Assembly (NCBI GenBank): GCA_011391495.1
Contig: JAABQK010000006.1
Location: forward strand, 1 to 64,000
Direction of reading: 5' to 3'
Source: Hydrogenophaga sp.
GTDB taxonomy: Bacteria > Pseudomonadota > Gammaproteobacteria > Burkholderiales > Burkholderiaceae_C
DNA: 64,000 bases
Below the pieces are notes generated by a model. That model searched no databases. It was not told where the DNA came from and saw nothing but the letters and a program-made list of their open reading frames with translations. How positions within the stretch are numbered: the first letter of the stretch is position 1; every line of letters begins with the position of its first letter. Below are positions 33,442 to 41,493 of the stretch, piece by piece. The translations under genes were made by a program, and so were the position numbers.

Positions 33442-34050
33442 ATGGCCCTGCGCATCAAGAACCAGTGGTTTGACAGCGGGCGACCGAAGTCCGCGAAGGA
33501 GACCGCCAGCGTGGTGGCCTTCATCGTCTGGCGCGTGACGCAGAACATGGTCAAGCAGATGCGCGAAGCCCGGTTCGACATCGATGTCGGTCCGCAGTAT
33601 TTCGCCTTCATGCGGGAAATCCTGGGCTTTCTGGTCCAGGTGGTGGACCGTATGGCGTTCGAGCGCATGACCGTGGAACAGCGGGCGGAATTCACCGGTG
33701 CGCTGGTGCGCCGCGTGGCCGAGATCCTGGAGGAAAGCGAGCTGGAATGGATGGGCCCGCCGGCCGGCGGTGCGGACAGCTGGCGCAACCAGTTCATCGA
33801 TTTCTGCAACGAACTCGGCGATGCCTATGCCGACTTCGGTCACGGCCCCGATGGCCCGGACTTCGGTTTCGTGCGCTACCTGGGCAGCCGCATCGAGGCC
33901 GTCATGCCGTCGAAAGACCAGCACTGGGTCAAAGACCAGATGATGGCGATCGAGGTGCCGGAGGCGTTGGAAATGGTGCGCCGCGGCATGCACGGCGCGC
34001 TGTCGACTGAGCCGCGGCCAGCGCGCCGCGCCACGATGAGTGGAGACTGA
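33442..34050 (+). CDS. Conserved hypothetical protein of the dsr island
   Basis: The 202-residue protein is mostly helical by eye and soluble. It starts MALRIKNQWFDSGRPKSAKETASVVAFIVWRVTQNMV and contains ELGDAYADFGHGPDGPDFGFVRYLG. The family is not recognised. No Cys pattern, nucleotide motif or membrane segment is seen, apart from one cysteine in IDFCNELG. The stop is two bases from the next ATG, so it is co-transcribed with the dioxygenase gene. Confidence 0.7.
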   Translation: MALRIKNQWFDSGRPKSAKETASVVAFIVWRVTQNMVKQMREARFDIDVGPQYFAFMREILGFLVQVVDRMAFERMTVEQRAEFTGALVRRVAEILEESELEWMGPPAGGADSWRNQFIDFCNELGDAYADFGHGPDGPDFGFVRYLGSRIEAVMPSKDQHWVKDQMMAIEVPEALEMVRRGMHGALSTEPRPARRATMSGD

Positions 34051-34052
34051 AG

Positions 34053-35003
34053 ATGGCAGGACCCGCCCACAACCCCTTCGACCTTGACCAGCCGCAGGCC
34101 TACGCGCGGTGGCGTGCCGCCAAGCTGGCGCTCCAGCCACGGTGTGTCGACGATCTGATCGTCGACGTGACCGATCCGCGGCGCCTGAGTGCGGACGAGC
34201 GCGCCGCGTTGCTGCACACCTGCGCGGGCAGCAACATGGCGGTCTACCGCAGTCCGGTGGTCGAGGAAGACAAGGCGCTGCCGCGTCTGCTGGGCGCACA
34301 GCTCGGCCTGCAGCGGCTCGACGCCAACTGGCTGGCCGACGAGGACGGCATCTCGCCCATCGCCGTCAGCCGCAACCCTGGCGCCCGTGCCGACTTCATC
34401 CCTTACACCGACAAGCCGATCCGCTGGCACACCGATGGCTACTACCATCCGCAGGCGCGTCGCATCGAAGGCATGATCCTGCACTGTGTGCGCGCCGCCG
34501 GCGAGGGCGGCGTCAGCGGGCTGGCCGACCATGACCGGGTTTACATCGCAATGCGCGATGCCAGCCCCGCCTGGGTGCGCGCGCTCATGGCCCCGGACGC
34601 CATGACCATTCCCGAGCGCACCGACGAACAGGGCGTGGCCCGTCCGGCACAGAGCGGTCCGGTGTTCAGCGTGCTGACCGGCTCCGATGGCGGCCACGCG
34701 CTGCACATGCGCTACACCGCTCGCACGCGCAGCATCGCCTGGAAGGACGATGCCGACACGCGCGGCGCTGTGGCCTTCCTGGAGCAGCTGCTGTCTGGTG
34801 ACGCACCCTGGATCTACCGTCTGCGGCTGCAGCCCGGCATGGGCATCGTCGCCAACAACGTCCCGCACGAGCGCAGTGCCTTCACCGACGATCCCCAGCG
34901 GCCGCGCCTGCTGTACCGGGCGCGTTATCTCGACCGGGTTGGCGACGCCCTGACGAACCCGGCCGCCGAGCCAGGGGCCGCGCTGGAGGCATTGCACGCA
35001 TGA
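34053..35003 (+). CDS. TauD/TfdA-like Fe(II)/2-oxoglutarate dioxygenase
   Basis: The 316-residue protein has the 2-His-1-Asp triad: RWHTDGYY (HxD) in the middle and NNVPHERSAF (distal His) near the C terminus, followed by the 2-oxoglutarate Arg region LLYRARYLDR. TauD-type enzymes hydroxylate sulfonates or other small molecules and can release sulfite. A role in feeding organosulfur into the pathway is possible, but the substrate is unknown. It is part of the rightward dsr-associated operon. Confidence 0.8.
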   Translation: MAGPAHNPFDLDQPQAYARWRAAKLALQPRCVDDLIVDVTDPRRLSADERAALLHTCAGSNMAVYRSPVVEEDKALPRLLGAQLGLQRLDANWLADEDGISPIAVSRNPGARADFIPYTDKPIRWHTDGYYHPQARRIEGMILHCVRAAGEGGVSGLADHDRVYIAMRDASPAWVRALMAPDAMTIPERTDEQGVARPAQSGPVFSVLTGSDGGHALHMRYTARTRSIAWKDDADTRGAVAFLEQLLSGDAPWIYRLRLQPGMGIVANNVPHERSAFTDDPQRPRLLYRARYLDRVGDALTNPAAEPGAALEALHA

Positions 35004-35064
35004 GCGCAGCGCCGTGCCGCTCCCAAGCCAGCTCCCACCGCAGTCAGCAGGGCGAGGTACTCCC

Positions 35065-36564
35065 GTGACCCACTGGCTGACGATCTGGCGCGCGGCCCAG
35101 CTGGTGGGCGTGCCCCGAGGCGTGCTGCAGCAGCAGGTGCGCAGCGGCGCACTGGTGCTGACCGAGGGACTGGTGTCCACCGACGACCTGCTGCTGCTGT
35201 ACCCGAGCGTCCAGCTGGAAGAAACTGGTCTGCTCGAGAGGGTGGCCCACATCCGCGACGAGGCCTTCGGCAAGCGCCTGCGCGAGCGCCTGCTGCCCAG
35301 CCAGGAGGTGCTGGCGCAACGCCTGTTCAGCCAGACGCAGGAACTGGCCGACGTCAGGCGCTATCTGCAGCGCTACCACGCGCTGGTGGTGGCCCTCCAG
35401 TCGCGCATCCATGTCCTGCAGCAAGAGGGCGCCACGCCGCTGGCGCTGTCCGAGCTGCAGGATTTTGTCGACCAGGGGCTGGCCCAGGCGCTGGCGACCG
35501 AACAGGCCGACCTGCTCACGGTGATGGACGACATGCTCAAGGTCATGACAGCCCAGGTGACGGTGCGCCCCAGCGGCCGCGAGTTCTGTGTCGAGGGGCA
35601 CGACACCCTGCTGCAGGCCGGCCTGCGCGCCGGCCTCAAGCTCAATTACGGCTGCGGCAACGGCACCTGCGGCATGTGCAAGGTGCGCGTGATCGCCGGC
35701 CAGGTGGCGCGCACCCAGCCGTTTGACTACCCGCTGTCGGAAGCCGAACGCGCACAGGGCTACACCCTGATGTGCGCGCACACCGCAGCCAGCAGCGAGC
35801 TCACGCTGGAGCTGCTGGAGGCCAGCGGCCCGCAGGACATTCCGCAGCAGCAGATCGTCACCACGGTGCGCGCCGTCAGCGAGCTGGCGCCGGGCACCCG
35901 GCTGCTGCACCTGCAAACCCCGCGCAGTCACCGCCTGCGCTTCCTGGCGGGCCAGTCGGTCACGCTCGGCCTGAGCCGCGCGGACGGCAGCGATGTGCAT
36001 GCGCTCTACCCGGTGGCCAGTTGCCCGTGCGACGACCGCAACCTGCATTTCTTCATCGAGGCGCATCCGCTCGACCCGTTTGCCGTCCAGCTGTTCGCCG
36101 GCGGCATCCAGCCCGGCGACGCCGTCACGGTCTGGGGGCCGGTCGGCGACTTCGTGCTGACCGAGAGCTCCCGGCCGCTGGTGTTCGCCGCCTGCGACGC
36201 CGGCGTGGCGCCGATCAAGAGCCTGATCGAGCACGCGCTCGCGCTCGACAGCGCACCCTCCCTCTCGCTGTTCTGGCTCGCTACCCGGCCGGGCGGCCAC
36301 TTCCTGGCCAACCAGTGCCGCGCCTGGTCGGAAGCGCTGGATCCCTTCGAGTATGAACTGCTGGCCGAGCCCGACATCACCTTCGGCGCGCTGCAGCTCG
36401 CGCGTGCCATGCGTGCCGACCTGTTCGACATCGAATGCGACTTCTACCTCGCGGGGCCGCTGGCATTTGTGCAGGCGCTCGATGCCGAGCTGCGTGCGGC
36501 CGGCGTGCCCGCGGCCCAGATCCACACCCAGGTGCTGGCCGAGCCGGAGGGGGTGCTGGCATGA
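35065..36564 (+). CDS. 2Fe-2S ferredoxin/FNR-type reductase with N-terminal helical and HTH-like region
   Basis: The 499-residue protein (GTG start) falls into three parts. Residues 1-45 resemble a MerR-like helix-turn-helix (RAAQLVGVPRGVLQQQVRSG). Residues ~50-150 are long amphipathic helices. From ~165 comes a plant-type ferredoxin domain (CGNGTCGMC plus LMCAH) and then an FNR-like FAD/NAD(P)H reductase domain (VFAACDAGVAPIKSL). It should move electrons from NAD(P)H through FAD to 2Fe-2S or back. It could serve the adjacent dioxygenase, although TauD enzymes need no reductase. GTG 35065 has GGCGAGG upstream; GTG 35014 is the alternative. Confidence 0.75.
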   Translation: MTHWLTIWRAAQLVGVPRGVLQQQVRSGALVLTEGLVSTDDLLLLYPSVQLEETGLLERVAHIRDEAFGKRLRERLLPSQEVLAQRLFSQTQELADVRRYLQRYHALVVALQSRIHVLQQEGATPLALSELQDFVDQGLAQALATEQADLLTVMDDMLKVMTAQVTVRPSGREFCVEGHDTLLQAGLRAGLKLNYGCGNGTCGMCKVRVIAGQVARTQPFDYPLSEAERAQGYTLMCAHTAASSELTLELLEASGPQDIPQQQIVTTVRAVSELAPGTRLLHLQTPRSHRLRFLAGQSVTLGLSRADGSDVHALYPVASCPCDDRNLHFFIEAHPLDPFAVQLFAGGIQPGDAVTVWGPVGDFVLTESSRPLVFAACDAGVAPIKSLIEHALALDSAPSLSLFWLATRPGGHFLANQCRAWSEALDPFEYELLAEPDITFGALQLARAMRADLFDIECDFYLAGPLAFVQALDAELRAAGVPAAQIHTQVLAEPEGVLA

Positions 36565-36893
36565 CGGCACCGGCCATGGACGCCAGCAGCTGCAGTGGCA
36601 GCGAAGCTTTTGCCCTGCGCGTGCTCGGCACCAGCATGGAGCCCGAGTTCAACGAGGGCGAGATCATCGTCATCGAGCCGGAGGGGCAGCTTCGCGACGG
36701 CAGCTACGTGCTGGCCAGCCACCGCGGCGAATGGATCTTCCGCCAGCTCTGCCGCGCTGGCGAGGGCTGGTGCCTGCATGCCCTCAACCCGGCCTTTGCA
36801 GACCTCGCGCTCGATGACCTGTCCGCGGTGCGGGGCGTGATCATCCAGAAGGCGCTGCCTGGTCGGCGCCATGCCAGCAAACGCTACATCTGA
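36561..36893 (+). CDS. S24/LexA-like domain protein, probably not a protease
   Basis: The 110-residue protein contains the LexA/UmuD Ser motif in LRVLGTSMEPEFNEGEIIVI. The usual second catalytic residue, a Lys in the segment like VKRL, appears here as Arg-Gln (EWIFRQLCR), so the Ser/Lys dyad seems broken. No DNA-binding domain is attached. It overlaps the reductase gene by ATGA. It may use the peptidase fold for protein-protein contact. Phage origin is unlikely because the neighbours are all dsr-associated. Confidence 0.7.
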   Translation: MTAPAMDASSCSGSEAFALRVLGTSMEPEFNEGEIIVIEPEGQLRDGSYVLASHRGEWIFRQLCRAGEGWCLHALNPAFADLALDDLSAVRGVIIQKALPGRRHASKRYI

Positions 36894-36918
36894 GAACCGC
36901 CTGTCCTGAGGAACGTCC

Positions 36919-37137
36919 GTGCCCTACTACATCTACCGCGTCAAACCCTTCGGCCAGCTCGACAAGCTGGAAGAGCACGCCGCCTTTGCCGCAGCCTCCG
37001 GTCAGGCCAAGACGCTGCGTGCCGCGCTTCCGCCGGGCAGCCCTGACAAGGTGAAGGTCATCTTTGCCGAGAACGAACCGCAGGCCGAAGACCTGCTGTG
37101 CCAAGTGCGCGAACCCGGACCCACGGGCGAAGAATAG
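36919..37137 (+). CDS. Small conserved protein of the dsr island, 72 aa
   Basis: It reads MPYYIYRVKPFGQLDKLEEH, then AKTLRAALP and VKVIFAENEPQAEDLL. The acidic, soluble product has one Cys (LLCQVREPG). A GGAACG segment lies before the ATG. The family is not known to me. Its tight position, 25 bases after the S24-like gene, supports operon membership. Confidence 0.65.
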   Translation: MPYYIYRVKPFGQLDKLEEHAAFAAASGQAKTLRAALPPGSPDKVKVIFAENEPQAEDLLCQVREPGPTGEE

Positions 37138-37159
37138 GGCGTCCGGAAGGGCCGGGGAC

Positions 37160-37603
37160 ATGGTCGACGAGGCCGCCTACCGCCGAGCGCAGGCACAGTC
37201 CAGCCCCTTGCCCTGCGTGTTTCGGGCGGCGCTGCTGGCGCGCCAGGCGGGGTGTGAGCTGGTGCTGCGGCAGGCACTGGCCGAGCGCGAGGTGCTGGCC
37301 TGCAGCCAGGTCACGGCGCACCTGAACTGCGAAACGCTGGAGCGGCTGTTTCTGGAGCGCGCCACCTTCCCGCTGAAGCTGCATCCGGGCGCTCCGCTCA
37401 CCCATGGCACCGTCATGCGCCTGCACTGCGGTGGCCTGCAGGGGCTGCAGCAGGTGCTGGATGCACCAGAGCCCGATGTGCACCGGCTGGTCGGCCTGGC
37501 GCAGGCCCGACATGGCAGCCTGGTGCAACTGCCGTGGGAACGCATCGTGGCGCAGATTCTGGCCTGGCAGCCGCGTCGCCGCTCGTCCCCGCCAGACACC
37601 TGA
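37160..37603 (+). CDS. Conserved cysteine-containing protein, 147 aa
   Basis: Soluble protein with spaced cysteines: LPCVFRAALLARQAGCE, LACSQVTAHLNCETLERLF, and a CGGL motif in MRLHCGGLQGLQQ. The pattern suggests a metal or cluster site. I recall similar sequences near electron-transfer gene clusters in other Proteobacteria but cannot name a family. It is the last gene of the rightward operon and faces the YeeE gene. Confidence 0.65.
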   Translation: MVDEAAYRRAQAQSSPLPCVFRAALLARQAGCELVLRQALAEREVLACSQVTAHLNCETLERLFLERATFPLKLHPGAPLTHGTVMRLHCGGLQGLQQVLDAPEPDVHRLVGLAQARHGSLVQLPWERIVAQILAWQPRRRSSPPDT

Positions 37604-37680
37604 GGCCGCTGCGCGGCGCCGCGGAGTTCAATCCGCGTCCGCGTCCGCGAGCAAGCATGGCTCGGAGCGGGATCAGTTTC

Positions 37681-38784
37681 TCAGCGCTGTTGCCACTTCA
37701 TGGTGGCGGCGGCACCGCCCACGATGCCCGCCAGCGCCAGGAAGGAGCCGATCGCCAGCGTGGAGACACCCGACAGACCCTGGCCGATGGTGCAGCCCAT
37801 GGCTGTGACGCCGCCAAATCCCATCAGCACGGCGCCGATCAGCTGGGTGCGCAGATCGTCCAGCGAGGCGAAGCCCTCCCAACGGAACTGCCGGGTGCTG
37901 ATGGCGTAGGCGAAGGAACCGAGCACCACGCCGATCGCAGACGCGATGCCGAAGGTCACCCGCATCGACTTGTCGGTCCACAGCATCAGCAGTTCCAGGT
38001 TGTAGGCGACGGGGGCGACGAAACTCAGCGATTCCAGCGTGCGCGTGTTGGTGCCGAAGTACACCATCTCCATGGTCTCGGGGTCTTCACCGTAGCCGAT
38101 ATGGCCGGTCAGGTACCAGGCCGCCACGATCAGCAGGCCCAGCGCCACCGAGCCGAGCACGTGGGACAGGTTGCCGCGAAAGCGCTTGTCCTTGAACACA
38201 AACGCCAGCAGACCCAGCCCGACGACGCCCAGCGTGACCAGCAGGGCCGTCTTCTCCGGCAGGCCGGTCAGCTTGGCCAGCACATGGGGCAGCCCCTGGG
38301 CCGTGAAGCCCCACTGGGACAGGTCCACCGCGACCGGGTCGAGGTAGCTGGCGCGCCACTGGCCAAACAGGCCCTTGAGCGTCATGTAGGCCGAGATCGC
38401 CAGGAACGTCAGCACCACCACCGACCGCAAGCTGCCGCCACCCACCCGCACCAGGTTCTTGTTGGTGCAGCCGGCCGCGATCGTCATGCCCACGCCGAAC
38501 AGGGCACCCCCCAGCAGCAGCGACAGCCAGGGCAGCACCGGGCGCTGGTAGACCGATTTGGACAGGTCGATCAGGCCGAAGTAATAGAGCAGGTTGGTCC
38601 CCAGCACCGCCACCGCGATGGTGAGCAGCCACATGCGCATGCGCCCCCAGTGCTCCATGTTGACCACGTCCGAGATCGCCCCCATGGTGCAGAAGTTGGT
38701 CTTGTTGGCAACCGCGCCAAACAGGAAGGCTAGGACGAAGCCGCCCCACACCACCAGCGTTGCCGGGTTCATTCCTTCGCTCAT
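37681..38784 (-). CDS. YeeE/YedE-family sulfur transport protein (full-length)
   Basis: The 367-residue membrane protein has about nine helices and the paired signature cysteines of the family: GAVANKTNFCTMG, AAGCTNKNLVRVGGGSLR and AMGCTIGQGLSG. YeeE/YedE (TsuA-like) channels take up thiosulfate or related sulfur compounds with these Cys residues. It is the fourth gene of the leftward tusA-dsrE2 operon, so it probably feeds that relay. Confidence 0.88.
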   Translation of the reverse strand: MSEGMNPATLVVWGGFVLAFLFGAVANKTNFCTMGAISDVVNMEHWGRMRMWLLTIAVAVLGTNLLYYFGLIDLSKSVYQRPVLPWLSLLLGGALFGVGMTIAAGCTNKNLVRVGGGSLRSVVVLTFLAISAYMTLKGLFGQWRASYLDPVAVDLSQWGFTAQGLPHVLAKLTGLPEKTALLVTLGVVGLGLLAFVFKDKRFRGNLSHVLGSVALGLLIVAAWYLTGHIGYGEDPETMEMVYFGTNTRTLESLSFVAPVAYNLELLMLWTDKSMRVTFGIASAIGVVLGSFAYAISTRQFRWEGFASLDDLRTQLIGAVLMGFGGVTAMGCTIGQGLSGVSTLAIGSFLALAGIVGGAAATMKWQQR

Positions 38785-38831
38785 GTGTCGTGCTCCATTT
38801 CAGGGAAACATCCGTTGGGGGATTGGAGAGA

Positions 38832-39707
38832 TCAGTTGGCGGTGCCCCCCGCGACGCGGGTGAGCGTGCTGCGAATGGCCTCAGGCGCATTGACGATGCG
38901 CATGAACTGCCCCATGCCCAGGGCCGGCCACGCCAGCGCGATGCGGTAGCGCGCGTACAGCGCATAGACCTTGTTGTCCACGATGAACAGCTCGTAGGGC
39001 AGACCGGCCATGTGGTCCGCACCGATCTTGCCGACCCACCAGCCCTCGCCGTCGCTCTCGTGGTTCATGGCGACACCGAACACCGCGGTCTTGTTGTTCG
39101 GCATCACCACCTCGTACACGCGGCTGGTGCCGCCTGTTCCCCTGGACAGGTTGTCCTGCACGCTCTTGAGGGCTTCCTCGAAACTGGCGTGCGTGCTGAG
39201 CAGGCTGTTGGCGGCATCGAAACGTTCCATGCCGAACATGTAGCGGTAGGTCGCCAGACTGCCTTCCGGCACGTCGCCGCCGAAGCCCGCACCCTCGCCG
39301 AGTGCCTTGGCCAGCCGCCGGTGCACCGACTGTGCCGCCGCCTGGGCGACGGGGTACTGGCTGCGCAGGTAGGCGCGGTACCAGTACTCCGGGTTCATGT
39401 AGCTCAGGGTGCCGTCGCTCTGCAGACCGATCCGGATGCCCGACGCCACAATGGCCGAGCCCCCGATGGCGCGGATGGCCGCCAGCATCTCGGGGTCGGT
39501 GATCACCAGGCTGGCATGACCGGGCAGACCCGGGGGCGTGTGCCGCCCCACGACGGTGAAGCCCTCGGCCTGCAGCTTCTTCTCCACCTGGCCGAGTTGG
39601 GTCGGCAGATCCGGCCCGGGCACCTTGTCGCCCTGGAAGTAGGGCGACAGGGCGAGACAGACCTGGGTGGAGCACAGCAGCACGCACCACAGAATGAGCT
39701 TTTTCAT
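38832..39707 (-). CDS. Secreted protein with a DUF302-like region
   Basis: The 291-residue protein has a signal peptide (MKKLILWCVLLCSTQVCLAL). The following region, QVEKKLQAEGFTVVGRHTPP, recalls DUF302. A later part has RVYEVVMPNNKTAVFGVAMNH. It should be periplasmic. Position between dsrE2 and the YeeE channel suggests a role in sulfur compound handling at the membrane; no catalytic motif is seen. The start is ATG 39707 at the signal peptide. Confidence 0.7.
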   Translation of the reverse strand: MKKLILWCVLLCSTQVCLALSPYFQGDKVPGPDLPTQLGQVEKKLQAEGFTVVGRHTPPGLPGHASLVITDPEMLAAIRAIGGSAIVASGIRIGLQSDGTLSYMNPEYWYRAYLRSQYPVAQAAAQSVHRRLAKALGEGAGFGGDVPEGSLATYRYMFGMERFDAANSLLSTHASFEEALKSVQDNLSRGTGGTSRVYEVVMPNNKTAVFGVAMNHESDGEGWWVGKIGADHMAGLPYELFIVDNKVYALYARYRIALAWPALGMGQFMRIVNAPEAIRSTLTRVAGGTAN

Positions 39708-39813
39708 GGCAGGCCTCGATCGTGTTGTTGCCGTGCAGCCGGGTGACCGAGGCCCACGGAACCGGGAGACGCCGCGCGGCGCGCTGGCAGTGCAGCGCCC
39801 GCAGGCAGGGTGT

Positions 39814-40284
39814 TCAGATGAACAGGCAGACGTCCGATTCGCCGGCAAACTTCATGAAGGTGGCGGCGCCGCCGTACTCGATGTCCTTGATGAACTCGCT
39901 GGTCTCGAACTCGAACAGGTCCACCGTCATCTGGCAGGCCACGAACTTCACGTCGGCCTCCAGGCAGAGGTCACGCAGTTCCTGCAGCGAGGCCACGCCC
40001 TTGGACTTCATCTTGTTCTTCATCATCATCGTGGCCATCGCTTCCATGCCCGGCAGCATCTGAACCATCACGGGCATCGGCACAGGCATCGGCATGGCGG
40101 GGTTCGCCAGCGGGCTGATGTGGATGCCGTCCAGATTCTTGCGCAGCAGCTGCAGGCCATAGAAGGTGAAGAAGATCTGGACATCCCAGCCCAGGGCCGC
40201 CGCGGTCGACGCCAGGATGAAAGGCGGGTAGGCCATGTCCAGCGTGCCCTTGGTGGCGATGAGCGCCATTTTTTTGCTTGCCAC
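39814..40284 (-). CDS. dsrE2: DsrE2, sulfur-transfer partner of TusA
   Basis: The 156-residue protein has the DsrE2 hallmark LIATKGTLDMAYPPFILAST, a hydrophobic FFTFYGLQLL stretch, a Met/Pro-rich loop (MPMPVPMPVMVQ) and two Cys regions (LCLEADVKFVACQM). DsrE2 exchanges persulfide sulfur with TusA and is usually membrane-associated. It starts at GTG 40284 (MASKK), with GGAG eight bases upstream, in preference to ATG 40269. Confidence 0.9.
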   Translation of the reverse strand: MASKKMALIATKGTLDMAYPPFILASTAAALGWDVQIFFTFYGLQLLRKNLDGIHISPLANPAMPMPVPMPVMVQMLPGMEAMATMMMKNKMKSKGVASLQELRDLCLEADVKFVACQMTVDLFEFETSEFIKDIEYGGAATFMKFAGESDVCLFI

Positions 40285-40324
40285 GTTGTGTGTCTCCGGT
40301 GTGGAAAAGTGCGGACGCCGGGTA

Positions 40325-40552
40325 TCAGGCCTTCTTGAGATAGAAGACGTACTTGCTGTTCTCGCTGCTCTGTTCCAGCAGGGCGTTGCCGGTCTGCTCG
40401 GCAAAAGCGGCCATGTCGCACACCGAGCCGGGGTCGGTTGCCACCACACGGAGGATCTGTCCGCTGGCCATGTCCGCCAGCGCCTTCTTGGTTTTCACGA
40501 TCGGCAGCGGGCAGGCCAGGCCAGACGCGTCAAATTCCTTGTTGAATTCCAT
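40325..40552 (-). CDS. tusA: TusA, sulfur-carrier protein
   Basis: The 75-residue TusA-family protein has the catalytic Cys in the CPLP motif (SGLACPLPIVKTKKAL). TusA takes sulfur from rhodanese or DsrE2 and gives it to DsrEFH. It is the first gene of the operon under the shared sulfur promoter, with a ~120-base leader. No rhodanese gene lies in this operon, unlike the usual rhd-tusA-dsrE2 cassette. The long frame in the ORF track is a shadow. Confidence 0.93.
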   Translation of the reverse strand: MEFNKEFDASGLACPLPIVKTKKALADMASGQILRVVATDPGSVCDMAAFAEQTGNALLEQSSENSKYVFYLKKA

Positions 40553-40678
40553 GCTTGTCTCCTTGGGTGTCCCGGTGACGGCCGCGCCGTGCGGGCTTGC
40601 ACGGGCGCTGGCCCATTCACCAGGCCGCGGCCTTCTCTGGCCGCATGGAAGCCCATTCTTCAAGAGGACACCCGGCCC

Positions 40679-40721
40679 GTCTATCACCGCAAAGGGTGAT
40701 GACGGGTAGCCCATATGGGTA
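40679..40721 (-). promoter_or_regulatory. tusA-dsrE2 promoter with TACCCATATGGGCTA box
   Basis: On the minus strand TACCCATATGGGCTA (40707-40721) is followed after 21 bases by GATAGAC (40679-40685), with CACCC 8 bases before it. Layout and spacing equal those of the soe promoter. It is about 155 bases upstream of the tusA ATG. The function is inferred from the three-fold conservation. Confidence 0.65.
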
Positions 40722-40767
40722 ATGTGGTTTTCCCCTGCGCCCCCGGCGGGGTGGAGCGGCCCGCAGC

Positions 40768-41493
40768 CTACAGGCTGCGGCCTTCGCCGGCTTCTTCCAC
40801 CGTCTGGCCGTCGCGGATGTGGTAGATCCGCTTGAAGGTGGGGATGATCTTCTCGTCGTGCGTCACCACGATGATCGCGGTCTGCGCGTGTTGCGCCATC
40901 TGGTTCAGGATGCGCATCACGCCCAGCGCGCGCTCGCTGTCCAGCGGCGCGGTGGGCTCGTCGGCCAGGATCACCGGCGGCTTGTTGGCCAGCGCGCGTG
41001 CGATCGACACGCGCTGCTGCTCGCCGCCCGAGAGCTGCGAGGGCTCGGCCTTCGCGCGGTGCTGCACGTCGAGCGCGGTGAGCAGCTCCAGCGCGCGCTC
41101 CCGTGCCTTCGCATTCGGCATGCCCGCCAGCATGGGCAGCAGGGCCACGTTGTCGGTCACGTCCAGGAAGGGAATCAGGTAGGGCGCCTGGAACACGAAG
41201 CCGATGCGATCGCGCCGCAACGCGCGAAGGTCCTTCACCTTCCAGCCGTTGTCGTAGATCACATCCTCGCCCAGCGTCATGCGGCCCGAGGTGGGCTCGA
41301 TGATCGCGCCCAGGCATTTCAGCAGCGTGCTCTTGCCCGAGCCCGAGGGCCCGACCAGGCCGACCACCTCGCCGGGGCTCACCTGCATGTTGACGTGTTT
41401 GAGCGCTTCCACGGCCGTGTCGCCGTGGCCGTAGACCTTGCGCAGGCCTTCGATGAGGATGCCGCCGGGTGGCGGTGTGTTCATGGGGTTCAT
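40768..41493 (-). CDS. ABC transporter ATP-binding protein (MacB/DevA-like)
   Basis: The 241-residue ATPase has Walker A GLVGPSGSGKSTLL, signature LSGGEQQRVSIARAL and Walker B VILADEPTAPLD. It belongs to the LolD/MacB/DevA branch that drives mechanotransmission-type export. ATG 41493 overlaps the permease stop; MNTPPPG at 41484 is an alternative start. It is the last gene of the leftward TetR-HlyD-permease-ATPase unit. Confidence 0.9.
   Translation of the reverse strand: MNPMNTPPPGGILIEGLRKVYGHGDTAVEALKHVNMQVSPGEVVGLVGPSGSGKSTLLKCLGAIIEPTSGRMTLGEDVIYDNGWKVKDLRALRRDRIGFVFQAPYLIPFLDVTDNVALLPMLAGMPNAKARERALELLTALDVQHRAKAEPSQLSGGEQQRVSIARALANKPPVILADEPTAPLDSERALGVMRILNQMAQHAQTAIIVVTHDEKIIPTFKRIYHIRDGQTVEEAGEGRSL

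Noticed and set aside
36561-36893. Phage repressor or prophage remnant suggested by the S24 domain
   Set aside because: No HTH, integrase, attachment site or phage genes nearby; neighbours are coupled dsr-associated genes.
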